DNA of 64,000 nucleotides from Microvirga guangxiensis (lineage in GTDB: Bacteria > Pseudomonadota > Alphaproteobacteria > Rhizobiales > Beijerinckiaceae): contig NZ_FMVJ01000006.1 in NCBI RefSeq assembly GCF_900102135.1, positions 124,001 through 188,000 of the forward strand. The letters are read 5' to 3'. Under the pieces are notes generated by a model, which made no database searches, was not told the origin of the DNA, and saw only the letters and a program-made list of their open reading frames with translations. How positions within the stretch are numbered: position 1 is the stretch's first letter; each line of letters opens with the position of its first letter. Shown one piece after another: positions 43,345-52,999 of the stretch. The position numbers and the translations under genes are program-made.

Positions 43345-44451
43345 ATGCGCATTGGACTGAAAACGATCATCTTCGTGGGCGGTGGCCTGTTGTTGCTTGC
43401 TCCGGCGATTGTGGCGGGCACGGTCTTCGCGAATGCCATGCAGAAGAGGGCGGAGGTCGCGAACGGCGCGCGCCTGCGGGTTCTCGGGGAAATCGCAGCC
43501 GAGCAACTCGGACGCAGCATGCATCAGCTCTGGCAAAGCGTGGAGGGCATGGGGCGGATCGTCAGCCTCGACGATCCGCAGGAAGCACGCCGCCAGCTCG
43601 ACTTGCTGGCGCAGGTCGATCGCCGCTATACCTGGATCGGCGTCGCCGATGTGGAGGGTAAAGTCATCACGGCCTCGAAGGGAATGCTCGAGGGGCAGAG
43701 CGTTGCCGAGCGTCCATGGTTCCGCCGTGGCCTCAATGGCCCTGCTGCGACCGACGTGCATGCTGCCGTGCTCCTCGAAAAGCTGCTTCCGCCTACTCAG
43801 GAGCCTCGGCGCTTTGTCGACTTCTCTGCCCCCGTGAAGGATGAGCAAGGGGCGGTCAGCGGCGTGATCGGAGCCCACTTTGACTGGAACTTCGTGCAGG
43901 ACAGTCTGCAGGCCATGAAGGGTCCGGGCGTGGAAGTGATGCTCATCTCCCGCGAACGGACAGTCCTCTCCGGTCCGGAAGGCTTGCGGGGAATAACCTT
44001 GTCCGTAGGGTCGGCGATTGCAGCCGGTCAGGCAGCATCGGTGTCCCTCCGTGAACGCTGGCCTGATGGAAAGGACTACATCACAGTCGTGATCCCATCC
44101 GTCAAACATGCCGATATGCCGAGCTTCGGATGGAGCGTCATCGTGCGTGCCGATACGAACTCGGTGCTCGATCCGACGCGGGCCATCACCCGGACCTTCT
44201 GGATCGTCCTCGGGGCTGGGATGTTTGCCGCTCTCGCGCTTTTGTTCCTGTTGGCAATGTGGGCTGCGACGCCTCTTCGCCGTCTGGCGGGTACGGCCGA
44301 GCAACTCGCCAGCGGCCGATACGACACCCCGCCTTATGATGAGACACGTTACGAGGAGGCCTCGCGCCTGAGCGCCGCTCTTGTGCGGCTCCAGTCCCAG
44401 TCGGTCAGGCCTTATCAGCCAGCCGGCACTTCGGTGAAAAAAGCGCCCTGA
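43345..44451 (+). CDS. Cache-HAMP membrane sensor without output domain
   Basis: A 368-residue protein. TM1 is about 7-27, a double-Cache-like periplasmic domain about 28-275 (RYTWIGVADVEGKVITASKG, then a second PAS-like half), TM2 about 285-306, followed by a HAMP-like helix (ATPLRRLAGTAEQLASGRYD) and only about 40 further residues. No kinase, methyl-accepting or cyclase domain follows. The ATG at 43345 is favoured, AAGAGGG ending 7 bases upstream; a GTG at 43339 is too close to that site. It is the third gene of the GT2 operon, so it may tell the synthase about an external ligand through direct contact. Confidence 0.8.
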   Translation: MRIGLKTIIFVGGGLLLLAPAIVAGTVFANAMQKRAEVANGARLRVLGEIAAEQLGRSMHQLWQSVEGMGRIVSLDDPQEARRQLDLLAQVDRRYTWIGVADVEGKVITASKGMLEGQSVAERPWFRRGLNGPAATDVHAAVLLEKLLPPTQEPRRFVDFSAPVKDEQGAVSGVIGAHFDWNFVQDSLQAMKGPGVEVMLISRERTVLSGPEGLRGITLSVGSAIAAGQAASVSLRERWPDGKDYITVVIPSVKHADMPSFGWSVIVRADTNSVLDPTRAITRTFWIVLGAGMFAALALLFLLAMWAATPLRRLAGTAEQLASGRYDTPPYDETRYEEASRLSAALVRLQSQSVRPYQPAGTSVKKAP

Positions 44452-44460
44452 GGCGCGTAT

Positions 44461-45384
44461 TCATGGGTTCTGAGACGAGGAGTTCAGCGCTCCGAGCTGC
44501 TCCGGCGGTGCTGATGGTGTCGCCGGGGATGGGGTTTTGTTCAGCGTACGCTCGCGTGCGAAGATGAACAATCCGGCGCCGACGACGATTGCAATTCCAA
44601 AGAGCGCAATCGCATCCGGCCATTCATCGAAGAACAGCGCGCCGATCAGCAGGGCCCAGAGAATTTGGCTGTATTGCGTAGCCCCAAGCCGGTCAGCGGG
44701 CGCATAGGTCGTCGCGATAACGAAGAAGGCCTGCGCCACGAAAGCAGTCGCAGCGAAAGCAAGCAGCAGCCACCATTGCGTGGATGTCGGCCACGTGAAG
44801 CCGGGGATCATCAGCACTCCGGCAATGACCGTGGTTCCTAAGAATACGCTCCCGATGAGCGTGTAGCGCGTCTCGGTCGTGCCGATCATGCGCCCCATGA
44901 TGACGCCGCCTGCCGCGCAGAGAGCGCCTGCAATGGCAACCAGATGTCCAGGCAGAATTTCCCGGAAGCCGGGGCGCACGATGATGAGCACGCCGATGAA
45001 AGCCGCGCACACGGCAAGGCCGCGCCGCCAGCGGACCTTTTCCTTCAACACGAGAACGGACAGTACCGTCACAAGGCTCGGCATGAGGAAGAGGAGGGCG
45101 AAGGCTTCTGCAAAGGGAAGGCTGGTGAAGGCCATCACGCTCAAGGGCGTCGTCACGGATATGAAGAAGACCCTGAGCGCCATGAGCCAAGGGCTTTTCC
45201 AGCGGACGATATCGGACAGCCTTTCGCCGGGCTTCATGAAGGTCGGCGAGAGCAGCAGAGGAGCGAGATAGCCGAAGAAGGTGACCTCGAAGGGATCAAG
45301 GTCATGACCGATCGCCTTCACTATTGCATCGCCCCAAGCGAAGACGGCAAAGGCAAGGAATGCAAGGACAATGCCTTTGACCAT
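44461..45384 (-). CDS. EamA/DMT-family transporter
   Basis: A 307-residue membrane protein with ten predicted helices in two EamA repeats (FLAFAVFAWGDAIVKAI ... and AIAGALCAAGGVIMGRMI ...). The C-terminal tail is polar. Drug/metabolite transporters of this family move small metabolites or amino acids outward; substrate unknown. It is convergent with the Cache sensor gene, 9 bases apart. Confidence 0.88.
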   Translation of the reverse strand: MVKGIVLAFLAFAVFAWGDAIVKAIGHDLDPFEVTFFGYLAPLLLSPTFMKPGERLSDIVRWKSPWLMALRVFFISVTTPLSVMAFTSLPFAEAFALLFLMPSLVTVLSVLVLKEKVRWRRGLAVCAAFIGVLIIVRPGFREILPGHLVAIAGALCAAGGVIMGRMIGTTETRYTLIGSVFLGTTVIAGVLMIPGFTWPTSTQWWLLLAFAATAFVAQAFFVIATTYAPADRLGATQYSQILWALLIGALFFDEWPDAIALFGIAIVVGAGLFIFARERTLNKTPSPATPSAPPEQLGALNSSSQNP

Positions 45385-45416
45385 GGGGAATCAGCTTTAA
45401 ATTAGGAATGCATTCG

Positions 45417-45438
45417 CGCGAGCCTTTGTCGGCTCGCG
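45417..45438. terminator. hairpin between EamA gene and hypothetical gene
   Basis: Perfect 8-bp stem CGCGAGCC / GGCTCGCG with a 6-base loop, 18 bases past the stop of the minus-strand gene at 45457. It lacks a T-run, so its role as a terminator is uncertain. A palindrome GAATGCATTC lies beside it (45406-45415). Confidence 0.45.
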
Positions 45439-45456
45439 GCTATCGATATGAAAAAA

Positions 45457-45759
45457 TTATCGAATTGCCAAGCGGGGACGGCGGCGTTCTACAACGACGA
45501 CCTTGGCGCCTTCGCCGCGATCCAGAACTCGGTCAGCCACGACCGTGCGTTGCGGCTGGCGGGTTTCGGCTGAGATTTTAAGCACTACGGGGCGCACCTC
45601 TTCCTCGGGCATGCCCATAAGCTGTGAGGCAATCTCGACCTGACCCTCGATATTGTCAGTCAGTCCCTGCGCGGCAGCGATAGCTTCCTCCAGGGATGGG
45701 GGCTCGATCCGGGTGACCCGCTGACCATAGCGGTTAGATGATTTCTTCGTTCCAAGCAT
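45457..45759 (-). CDS. small hypothetical protein
   Basis: A 100-residue basic protein. The middle (SLEEAIAAAQGLTDNIEGQVEIASQLMGMPEEEVRPVVL) looks helical, and the C-terminus (VVVVERRRPRLAIR) is strongly basic. No family name can be given, though similar short proteins next to purT may occur in relatives. GGAGAAG precedes the ATG at 45759 by 4 bases; the longer frame is not supported. It is divergent from purT. Confidence 0.65.
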   Translation of the reverse strand: MLGTKKSSNRYGQRVTRIEPPSLEEAIAAAQGLTDNIEGQVEIASQLMGMPEEEVRPVVLKISAETRQPQRTVVADRVLDRGEGAKVVVVERRRPRLAIR

Positions 45760-45950
45760 TCCGCTTCTCCTGTGCTCCCCCTTAACGTATGGACCTTGAG
45801 TTTGCGCAATGCGCATGCGTGGCAGCAGGGATGCATCAGGCGCAGACTTCCTGCCTGGAGAAAGCGCCAGGCTGGAAAGAGATCCTGAATCGTGCTTCCA
45901 CAGAACGCACGCGGGCGGCCAGTGTTTCGCTCAAAACCAGACGAAAGGTC

Positions 45951-47129
45951 ATGACGGTGTTTACAGCCAAAATTCTCCTTCTCGGATCGGGCGAGCTCGG
46001 CAAGGAATTCGTGATCTCGGCCAAACGCTACGGCTGTCAGGTTATCGCCTGCGATTCCTACTCTAATGCGCCTGCCATGCAGGTAGCGGACGCATTCGAG
46101 GTATTCTCGATGCTCGATGCGGATGCGCTCCGGCAGGCCATCGAGAAGCACAAGCCCGACTTCATCGTGCCGGAGGTGGAGGCGATCCGAACCGAGGTTC
46201 TTCAGGAGTTCGAGGCCAGAGGCTTCACTGTGGTGCCTTCCGCCCGGGCGGCGTCGCTCACCATGAATCGGGATCGGATCAGGGACGTCGCCGCCAACGA
46301 CCTGGGTCTGCGGACTTCCAAGTACCGTTATGCGGAGAGCCTGGAGGAGGTGAGGGCAGGTGTGGAGCACACGGGCCTGCCCTGTGTGATCAAGCCGGTC
46401 ATGTCCTCCTCCGGCAAGGGGCAGAGCACGATCCGTACATTGGAGGAGCTCGAGCAGGCCTGGAATTATGCCGTTGCGAATATGCGCGGCGATCGCAAGA
46501 AGGTTATCGTCGAGGAGTTCATCTCTTTCGAATACGAGATCACCCTGCTCACGATCCGCTCGCGTGAGGGAGTATCCTACTGCGAGCCCATCGGCCACAG
46601 GCAGGAGCGCGGAGACTATCAGGAATCCTGGCAGCCGACGCCGATGACGGACAAACTCTTGGCCGATGCGCAAGAGATGGCGCGCAAGGTAGTCGATAAT
46701 CTGGGCGGATATGGCATTTTCGGAGTCGAGTTCTTCGTCACTAAGGACGAGGTGATCTTTTCGGAGCTTTCGCCCAGGCCGCACGATACCGGGCTGGTGA
46801 CTCTTCTGTCTCAAAACCTGTCCGAGTTCGATCTGCATGCCCGCGCCGTGCTCGGATTGCCAGTGCCACAGGTCCGGCTGAACGGGCCGACGGCCTCCGC
46901 CGTGATCCTTGCCGACCGGGATGCCGAGCGCTTCTCGATCGAGGGATTGAAGGATGCACTGGCCATGGCCTCCGAGAAAAATGATGTCGAGGTCCGCATC
47001 TTTGGAAAGCCGACGACACGCCCCTACCGCCGCATGGCAGTGGCCCTGGCCTCAGGCTCCAATGTCGAAGAGGCGCGCGAGCGAGCACGTATGGCTGCTG
47101 CAGCGATCAAGATCCAATATCAGGAATGA
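45951..47129 (+). CDS. purT: formate-dependent phosphoribosylglycinamide formyltransferase
   Basis: A 392-residue ATP-grasp enzyme that formylates GAR from formate and ATP, an alternative to PurN in purine synthesis. LLLGSGELGKEFVISAKRYG opens the protein; KPVMSSSGKGQS binds ATP, and GVEFFV ... FSELSPRPHDTGLVT completes the site. The length equals E. coli PurT. The ATG at 45951 matches the family start; the 54 extra codons upstream lack family similarity. It ends six bases before the convergent peptide ligase gene. Confidence 0.96.
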   Translation: MTVFTAKILLLGSGELGKEFVISAKRYGCQVIACDSYSNAPAMQVADAFEVFSMLDADALRQAIEKHKPDFIVPEVEAIRTEVLQEFEARGFTVVPSARAASLTMNRDRIRDVAANDLGLRTSKYRYAESLEEVRAGVEHTGLPCVIKPVMSSSGKGQSTIRTLEELEQAWNYAVANMRGDRKKVIVEEFISFEYEITLLTIRSREGVSYCEPIGHRQERGDYQESWQPTPMTDKLLADAQEMARKVVDNLGGYGIFGVEFFVTKDEVIFSELSPRPHDTGLVTLLSQNLSEFDLHARAVLGLPVPQVRLNGPTASAVILADRDAERFSIEGLKDALAMASEKNDVEVRIFGKPTTRPYRRMAVALASGSNVEEARERARMAAAAIKIQYQE

Positions 47130-47135
47130 CGGCCT

Positions 47136-48689
47136 TCACACTGTGCGGCATTCCCGGTCGAGGACTTCCGTCGTGAGGCGATAATAGGCTTCCGCCTTTT
47201 CATGGGTCGGGGCAATGCAGAGCACGCCGAGCTTGCCGAACTCCGACAACGCACCGATCAGGTGGAACATGACGCCCTGCTGGCTCGCGCCGTCGAAATG
47301 GAGGCAGTTGAGGGCTGCGATATCGATGAGGTCGGCAGGCAGAAGTCCACGATATGCCTCCGACTCCACATTGTCGGAGGCATAGTAACAGCGCGATTGT
47401 CCTGAGGGCGTGACGAAGGTTCCGGTTGCGGAATCGTACTGCCCCTCGGTCAGGAATTCGAGCATGATGAACGGATGCGTGGTGCCGCCGCGACGCAGGT
47501 TGATCTCAATGGCGTAGTGACGCCATTCGCTGCCCTCCTTCACGGACAGGAAGTCGATGGCAAAGCGTCCGAGAACCCCTTTTGCCGCAAGGGCGTGGGC
47601 AGCTTTTCGACCGCTCTCCTGGATCTGCAGGCGATAGGTTTCGTCGGCAGGAAAGACGCACCCGAGGAAAACCTGCCCGCTCTCACCACCGAGAACCTGG
47701 TCATGGGTCGAGATCGGTTCCAGGCGACCGAGCGGATCGACACGGAACTGCGCGGATGGCGAGCGCTTCACATCCCCCTCGATGAACTCCTCGACGATCC
47801 CGCCCATGCTCGAGAGCTTCTCGGAGAACAGCTCCCAGGTCATGTCCTTGGCCTCGAACGCGAGGTCGGGCAGGCGGCTTTCGATCCAAGCGGTCAGGGC
47901 CGGACCCTCCGGTGCGCTTTCATAGGAGAAGACCGCGTTGCCTTCGCCGGAAAATCCTTCGTCGAGTTTCACCACCGCTCGCTTGATGTTGGGACGGCGG
48001 GCCTTGAGTTCCGCAAGAGCATCGACGATTTCGCCAGCGCTGCGCACATCCTCGAAGCCTTCCGGCATGTCGATCCCGGCCTCGCGGAAGATCTTGCGGG
48101 ACCCGCTCTTCGAGCCCCAATGCAGCAGATCGGGGTCGCAGCCATAGATCGGCAGGTTCAGGCGCATCGCGAGTGAGCGTTCCTGCGCGGTGACGTTGAA
48201 GCAGATCATGTACGCGAAATCTTGGTCTGCAATCGAGGCTCGGATGCGCTCGATCAGGCGAGGCCGAGCCAGGACCTTTTCGGTCAGAGAGATAGGAGAG
48301 CCGTCATGACAAGAGAAAAGCGTCAGGCGGCTTCGGGCATGCTGAGCCGGGATGCCGGGAAGGAGATGCAGGTAATAGTCGATGATGGATTCCGGGATAG
48401 GATAGCTGGAGACGTAGATCACGCGGGTGCGTGGCATCCGAAGCAGCATGAGGTAGCAGAGCATCCGCTCCTCATAATGGTGTGCACCTGAGATCCCCGA
48501 CAGCACCTCCTGGTCCATGCTCAGACTGGGAACGATCAGAACGGTCCGTGACGCGTCGAGAGTCGAGAAGGACTCGAAGACCTTCGCAAGTCGCGTCTGA
48601 AGTTCCTGGAAATCCTTCGCAGGGGAGGTGCCGGCGGTACTGAGTTTCGTCAAGGAGGCGTATTCTGTTTCCACCCAAACCCTCTTCAT
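47136..48689 (-). CDS. PGM1-type ATP-grasp peptide ligase
   Basis: A 517-residue protein with the three-part layout of pheganomycin ligase PGM1: a pre-ATP-grasp domain (about 48-150; VLIVPSLSMDQEVLSGISGAHHYEER, then VIYVSSYPIPESIIDYYLHLLPG), an ATP-grasp core (about 195-425; AVVKLDEGFSGEGNAVF and AIEINLRRGGTTHP for ATP and metal), and a PGM1 C-terminal domain (about 435-515; GVMFHLIGALSEFGKLGVLCI). PGM1 joins a peptide to an amino-acid-derived starter. No other biosynthetic genes flank it, so substrates are unknown. It is convergent with purT and divergent from the kinase operon. Confidence 0.83.
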   Translation of the reverse strand: MKRVWVETEYASLTKLSTAGTSPAKDFQELQTRLAKVFESFSTLDASRTVLIVPSLSMDQEVLSGISGAHHYEERMLCYLMLLRMPRTRVIYVSSYPIPESIIDYYLHLLPGIPAQHARSRLTLFSCHDGSPISLTEKVLARPRLIERIRASIADQDFAYMICFNVTAQERSLAMRLNLPIYGCDPDLLHWGSKSGSRKIFREAGIDMPEGFEDVRSAGEIVDALAELKARRPNIKRAVVKLDEGFSGEGNAVFSYESAPEGPALTAWIESRLPDLAFEAKDMTWELFSEKLSSMGGIVEEFIEGDVKRSPSAQFRVDPLGRLEPISTHDQVLGGESGQVFLGCVFPADETYRLQIQESGRKAAHALAAKGVLGRFAIDFLSVKEGSEWRHYAIEINLRRGGTTHPFIMLEFLTEGQYDSATGTFVTPSGQSRCYYASDNVESEAYRGLLPADLIDIAALNCLHFDGASQQGVMFHLIGALSEFGKLGVLCIAPTHEKAEAYYRLTTEVLDRECRTV

Positions 48690-48873
48690 CCCTGATGGCT
48701 CGGACCTAGTCCCGAGAGCCTGTTCTGAACCCGAACGCTTCTGGCCAAGTTTGGTTGCTGTTTGGGAAAGAAGACTTCCTCAGAACTGGCATCTGTCAGG
48801 AGACGTCCTAAATATGGCAGAGCTATAAACGGCATAAGCAAAGGGGAGCTGGGTTGCCGTCCAGCGTAAAGCA

Positions 48874-51372
48874 TTGAAATCAATCAACTTTGAAGCGCTA
48901 TTCAACGCGTCTCCGAATCCTTACGTGTTGCTCAGCCCCTCCCTTGCCATCAAGGGAATGAACGAGGCGTACCTGCGGGTCACGATGCGAAAGAGGGACG
49001 ATCTTATCGGAAGGCCCATGTTCGAGGCTTTCCCGAGCGACCCGGAATCCGACAGCCACAAGCAGTTGAGCGCCTCCTTCGAGCGGGTCATTCGCGAGAA
49101 GGCGACGGACCATCTGCCATTGATCGAATACGCAATCGCCTTGCCCGACAACCAGGGCTTCGAGACGCGCTTCTGGAGCGCGACGCATACCCCTATGTTC
49201 GACGAATCCGGAGAAGTGATCGCCATCCTCCAGCATACTGTCGACGTGACGGAACTCCATCAGCTCCGGAATTTTGCGAAAACTTCGGCGATGCTCTCCG
49301 GCCCCTCGGCCCTGATCGAGACGGACATGTTCCGCCGGGCCCAGGCCGTGCAGGAGGTTAACCAAGCTCTCACGAAGGAACGCCAGCATCTGCAGGATTT
49401 GTTCGAGCAGGCGCCGGGCTTCATCGCCGCGGTGAGTGGGCCGGATCATGTGTTCACTATGGCCAATGCAGCCTACCGCAACTTGGTCGACCGTACGGAT
49501 CTGCTCGGCAAGCCTGTTATCGAAGCCCTGCCCGAGATTGTGGGGCAGGGGTTCGTCGACCTCCTGGACCGGGTCTATCGATCAGGAGAGCCATTCGTCG
49601 GACGAGGGGTACGGATCTTTCTCAACCAAAGCTCGGGCGAGGCTGCGGAAGAACATTTCCTCGACTTCGTTTACCAGCCTATTTTCAATCGTGAGGGGGC
49701 CGTCTCCGGTATCTTCGTTCAGGGACACGATGTCACCGATCACCGTCGGGCGGAGGAGGCGGTGCGTGAAAGCGAGCAGCGTTTCCGCCTGGTTGCGGAG
49801 AGTGCCCCTGTGATGCTCTGGATGGGCGACCTCCAAGGAAAATGTGTCTATCTCAATCGTGCCCAACGTGAATTCTGGGGTCTTGATGAGGCGGCGGTCG
49901 CTGGTTTCGAATGGGGTGACATGCTTCACCCTGATGACCAGACGGCGCTCTTTGCTCCCTTCTCCCAAGGCATGAGGGACCATGCGCCCTTCACGACGGA
50001 GGCACGGTTCAAGCGCGCGGACGGTGAGTACCGCATTGTCCAAACCAACGCCCAGCCTCGTTTCGATTCAAGCGGCGCATTCCTCGGCATGATTGGTGTC
50101 AATGTGGATATCACGGAGACACGGCGGGCTGAGAATGCCTTGCGCGATAGCGAGGAGCGCTTCCGCGCTATTGCCAATTCGATCGACCAGCTCATCTGGG
50201 CGACACGCCCGGATGGTTTTCACGATTACTACAACCAGCGTTGGTACGAATATACAGGTGTACCGGAGGGTTCCACGGATGGAGCGTCGTGGAACGGCAT
50301 GTTCCATCCGGAAGATCAGGAACACGCCTGGAAAGTCTGGCGCCATTCCCTCGAAACCGGCGAGCCTTATCATATCGAATACCGGCTGCGGCATCGCTCC
50401 GGCCAGTATCGTTGGGTTCTGGGGCGGGCACAGCCAGTCTTCAACGAGGAAGGGCAGATCACGCGCTGGTATGGGACCTGCACGGATATTCACGACTTCA
50501 AGCAGGCACAAGAGGAACTCCGGGCAAGCCGTGAGAAGGCCATTCAGTCCGAAGAAGAGACGCGGCGTCTCGCAGCCATGCTTGCGGAACGGGTGTCTGA
50601 ACTCGACGCGGCCAACGAGGAAATTCAGCGCTTCGCCTATATCGTGAGCCACGACCTGCGCGCACCGCTCGTCAACATCATGGGCTTCACGAGCGAACTT
50701 GAGAATGCTCAGGGCGAGATCGAAAGTTTCTACAAGACTGTCTCTGAAACGAAACCGGAGCTCGTGGTGAAGAGCGCGGGCGAGGCCATCGAGAGCGATC
50801 TTCCAGAAGCTATCGGCTTCATCAGGTCGTCTACCGTCAAGATGGACAAGCTGATTAACGCTATTCTCAGGCTGTCCCGAGAAGGGCGCAGGGTTTTGAC
50901 CCCGGAGCCGGTTCACATGAGCCAGTTGCTTGAGGCACAGCATCATAGCCTTACACACCAGCTGCATGAGCGTGGGGCGGAACTGGTCATCGAGAAGGTT
51001 CCTGACCTCGTCAGCGACCGCCTCGCCATCGAGCAGATCTTCGGAAACCTCATGGACAATGCCGTAAAGTACTTGGAGCCGGGCAGGCCTGGCCGGATCG
51101 TCGTGCGAGGGCACGACAATGGCCTGAGCGTCCGTTACGAGATTGAGGACAATGGCCGCGGGATCGACGAAAAGGATTATGAGCGGATTTTCGATCTCTT
51201 CCGCCGCTCGGGAACCCAAGATCAGCAGGGCGAGGGAATTGGACTTGCACATGTGCGGGCACTCGTGCGAAGGCTTGGAGGCGCCATCTCGGTCAAATCG
51301 AGATTGGGTGAGGGCACGACGTTCACCGTCACTTTGCCCAAATATATCAGCATGAGTTCAGAGGCCGCGTAA
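48874..51372 (+). CDS. multi-PAS sensor histidine kinase
   Basis: An 832-residue soluble kinase without membrane segments. Four PAS domains (about 5-130, 170-290, 303-415 and 427-545, the last two with PAC motifs) lead through a coiled coil (550-585) to HisKA with phosphorylated H593 in YIVSHDLRAPL, then HATPase_c (NLMDNAVKYLEP, DNGRGID, GEGIGLAHV). No ATG fits; a TTG at 48874 covers the first PAS domain, but the ribosome site is poor, so the start is uncertain. The layout resembles phytochrome-like kinases paired with Rcp1-type receivers. First gene of a three-gene operon. Confidence 0.88.
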   Translation: MKSINFEALFNASPNPYVLLSPSLAIKGMNEAYLRVTMRKRDDLIGRPMFEAFPSDPESDSHKQLSASFERVIREKATDHLPLIEYAIALPDNQGFETRFWSATHTPMFDESGEVIAILQHTVDVTELHQLRNFAKTSAMLSGPSALIETDMFRRAQAVQEVNQALTKERQHLQDLFEQAPGFIAAVSGPDHVFTMANAAYRNLVDRTDLLGKPVIEALPEIVGQGFVDLLDRVYRSGEPFVGRGVRIFLNQSSGEAAEEHFLDFVYQPIFNREGAVSGIFVQGHDVTDHRRAEEAVRESEQRFRLVAESAPVMLWMGDLQGKCVYLNRAQREFWGLDEAAVAGFEWGDMLHPDDQTALFAPFSQGMRDHAPFTTEARFKRADGEYRIVQTNAQPRFDSSGAFLGMIGVNVDITETRRAENALRDSEERFRAIANSIDQLIWATRPDGFHDYYNQRWYEYTGVPEGSTDGASWNGMFHPEDQEHAWKVWRHSLETGEPYHIEYRLRHRSGQYRWVLGRAQPVFNEEGQITRWYGTCTDIHDFKQAQEELRASREKAIQSEEETRRLAAMLAERVSELDAANEEIQRFAYIVSHDLRAPLVNIMGFTSELENAQGEIESFYKTVSETKPELVVKSAGEAIESDLPEAIGFIRSSTVKMDKLINAILRLSREGRRVLTPEPVHMSQLLEAQHHSLTHQLHERGAELVIEKVPDLVSDRLAIEQIFGNLMDNAVKYLEPGRPGRIVVRGHDNGLSVRYEIEDNGRGIDEKDYERIFDLFRRSGTQDQQGEGIGLAHVRALVRRLGGAISVKSRLGEGTTFTVTLPKYISMSSEAA

Positions 51373-51373
51373 C

Positions 51374-51805
51374 ATGCCCCATCAGCATCCTGTCACCATC
51401 ATCATGATTGAAGACGACGAGGGGCACGCTCGTCTGATCGAGAAGAACATCAGGCGCGCCGGGGTCTGTAACGAGATCAGAACCTTCTCGAACGGGACGG
51501 CTGCGCTTTCGCACCTCTTCAGCGATGGCGTGCGCAACGAGGGGCCGTTCCTTGTGCTTCTCGACCTCAACCTGCCTGATATGAATGGTGTCGACATTCT
51601 CGCGAAGCTGAAAAGCGACGAGAACCTCAAGCGCGCTCCAGTGGTGGTTCTGACCACTACGGACGATCAACGCGAGGTCCAACGGTGCTACGACCTGGGG
51701 GCCAACGTCTATATCACCAAGCCGGTCGAGTACGAGTCGTTCTCCCAGGCCATCCGCCAACTCGGTCTTTTCCTTTCCGTCATTCAGGTTCCTGAAACAC
51801 TGTGA
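51374..51805 (+). CDS. single-domain response regulator (Rcp1-like)
   Basis: A 143-residue receiver domain without output. Acidic pocket E13-D14-D15, phosphoacceptor D64 ([11 protein letters not shown]), and K116 (YITKPVEY) are intact. It follows the multi-PAS kinase by one base and is its probable phosphate acceptor. It overlaps the next gene by four bases (GTGA). Confidence 0.92.
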   Translation: MPHQHPVTIIMIEDDEGHARLIEKNIRRAGVCNEIRTFSNGTAALSHLFSDGVRNEGPFLVLLDLNLPDMNGVDILAKLKSDENLKRAPVVVLTTTDDQREVQRCYDLGANVYITKPVEYESFSQAIRQLGLFLSVIQVPETL

Positions 51806-52842
51806 GCGAAGCTCGGCCTATCCGCCTTCTCTATATCGATGACGACCCGGCTCTCGGACGCCTGGTCGAGCGCTCGCTGGCGCGCCACGGTTTCCAGGTC
51901 ACCCATGCTTTGAGCGGCGACGAGGGGTTGCAGCACCTCTCTGCCAGCTCCTTCGACGTGATCGCCCTCGATCACTTCATGCCGGGCAAGCAGGGTCTCG
52001 ATGTCCTGTGCGAAATCCAGGCCCGTACCGATCCCCCGCCTGTGGTCTATGTCACCGGGACTGACGAGGGGCGCATTGCTGTTGCGGCGCTCAAAGCCGG
52101 TGCCTCCGACTATGTGATCAAAGATGTAGGCGGCGTCTTCCTCGATCTGCTCCGTTCCGCTGCAGAGCAGGCTCTTGAGGCTGCGAGGCTGCGCCGCGAG
52201 AAGGCTGCTGCGGAACGTGAGATGCGCGAAGCCCGTGAACGGGCCGAGATGCTTCTGCGCGAGGTGAACCACCGCGTGGCCAATTCCCTGCAGCTTGTAG
52301 CTTCCCTCGTCGCCATGCAGCAGCGAGCCGTTGCAGGAGACACAACGGCCCGTGACACGCTCGCAGAAACCCAGAGCCGCATCACGGCCATCGCCCAGAT
52401 CCACCGGCGCCTTTACACCTCCAACGACGTCCGCTTCGTCGAGATGGATACCTATCTGGAAGGTCTCGTGGAGGAGCTGGAAGGTGCCATGCGTGCCGCA
52501 GGCCGAGAGCATACGATCTCCCTGCGTGCGGAACCCGTCCCAATCCCGACGGATAAGGCTGTCTCTGTTGGGGTCATCGTGACGGAGCTGGTTACCAACG
52601 CCTTCAAATATGCCTATCCCGAGGGTGCCAGTGGGGATATCCGAGTGATCTTGGCCTGCTCGGGAGAAAGAGTGCATCTCTCTGTCGAGGACGATGGCAT
52701 CGGCTGGAAGGGGACAGGCCAGGTGCAGGGCAGCGGTCTTGGGACGAAGATCGTGCGCGCCATGGCGTCGAACCTTCAATCGGCTATCGAGTTTGATCCT
52801 CAATACGCTGGGACGAGGGCGCTTCTGTCGTTCTCGATATAG
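51802..52842 (+). CDS. receiver-HisKA_2 hybrid histidine kinase
   Basis: A 346-residue protein. An N-terminal receiver (about 7-120) has D57 as phosphoacceptor and K107. A short coiled coil leads to a HisKA_2/HWE-type dimerisation domain with H157 in [13 protein letters not shown], then HATPase ([30 protein letters not shown]). GTG start in a GTGA overlap. Kinases of this type often feed the PhyR-EcfG general stress pathway in alphaproteobacteria; a link here is inference. Confidence 0.9.
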   Translation: MSEARPIRLLYIDDDPALGRLVERSLARHGFQVTHALSGDEGLQHLSASSFDVIALDHFMPGKQGLDVLCEIQARTDPPPVVYVTGTDEGRIAVAALKAGASDYVIKDVGGVFLDLLRSAAEQALEAARLRREKAAAEREMREARERAEMLLREVNHRVANSLQLVASLVAMQQRAVAGDTTARDTLAETQSRITAIAQIHRRLYTSNDVRFVEMDTYLEGLVEELEGAMRAAGREHTISLRAEPVPIPTDKAVSVGVIVTELVTNAFKYAYPEGASGDIRVILACSGERVHLSVEDDGIGWKGTGQVQGSGLGTKIVRAMASNLQSAIEFDPQYAGTRALLSFSI

Positions 52843-52999
52843 ATGCCAGGCGGTAGACCGAGCGATGCGCTCTCGTTCACAATCCTATCCGGATGGAACA
52901 ACTGGTCTGCAGGATTTTGGAAGGCTTATTTTTAGAAACAAAGTTACTATGATGCGCTGCTTCAGGATGCGCGCATGGGGGACTGGCAGACGTTACTGG

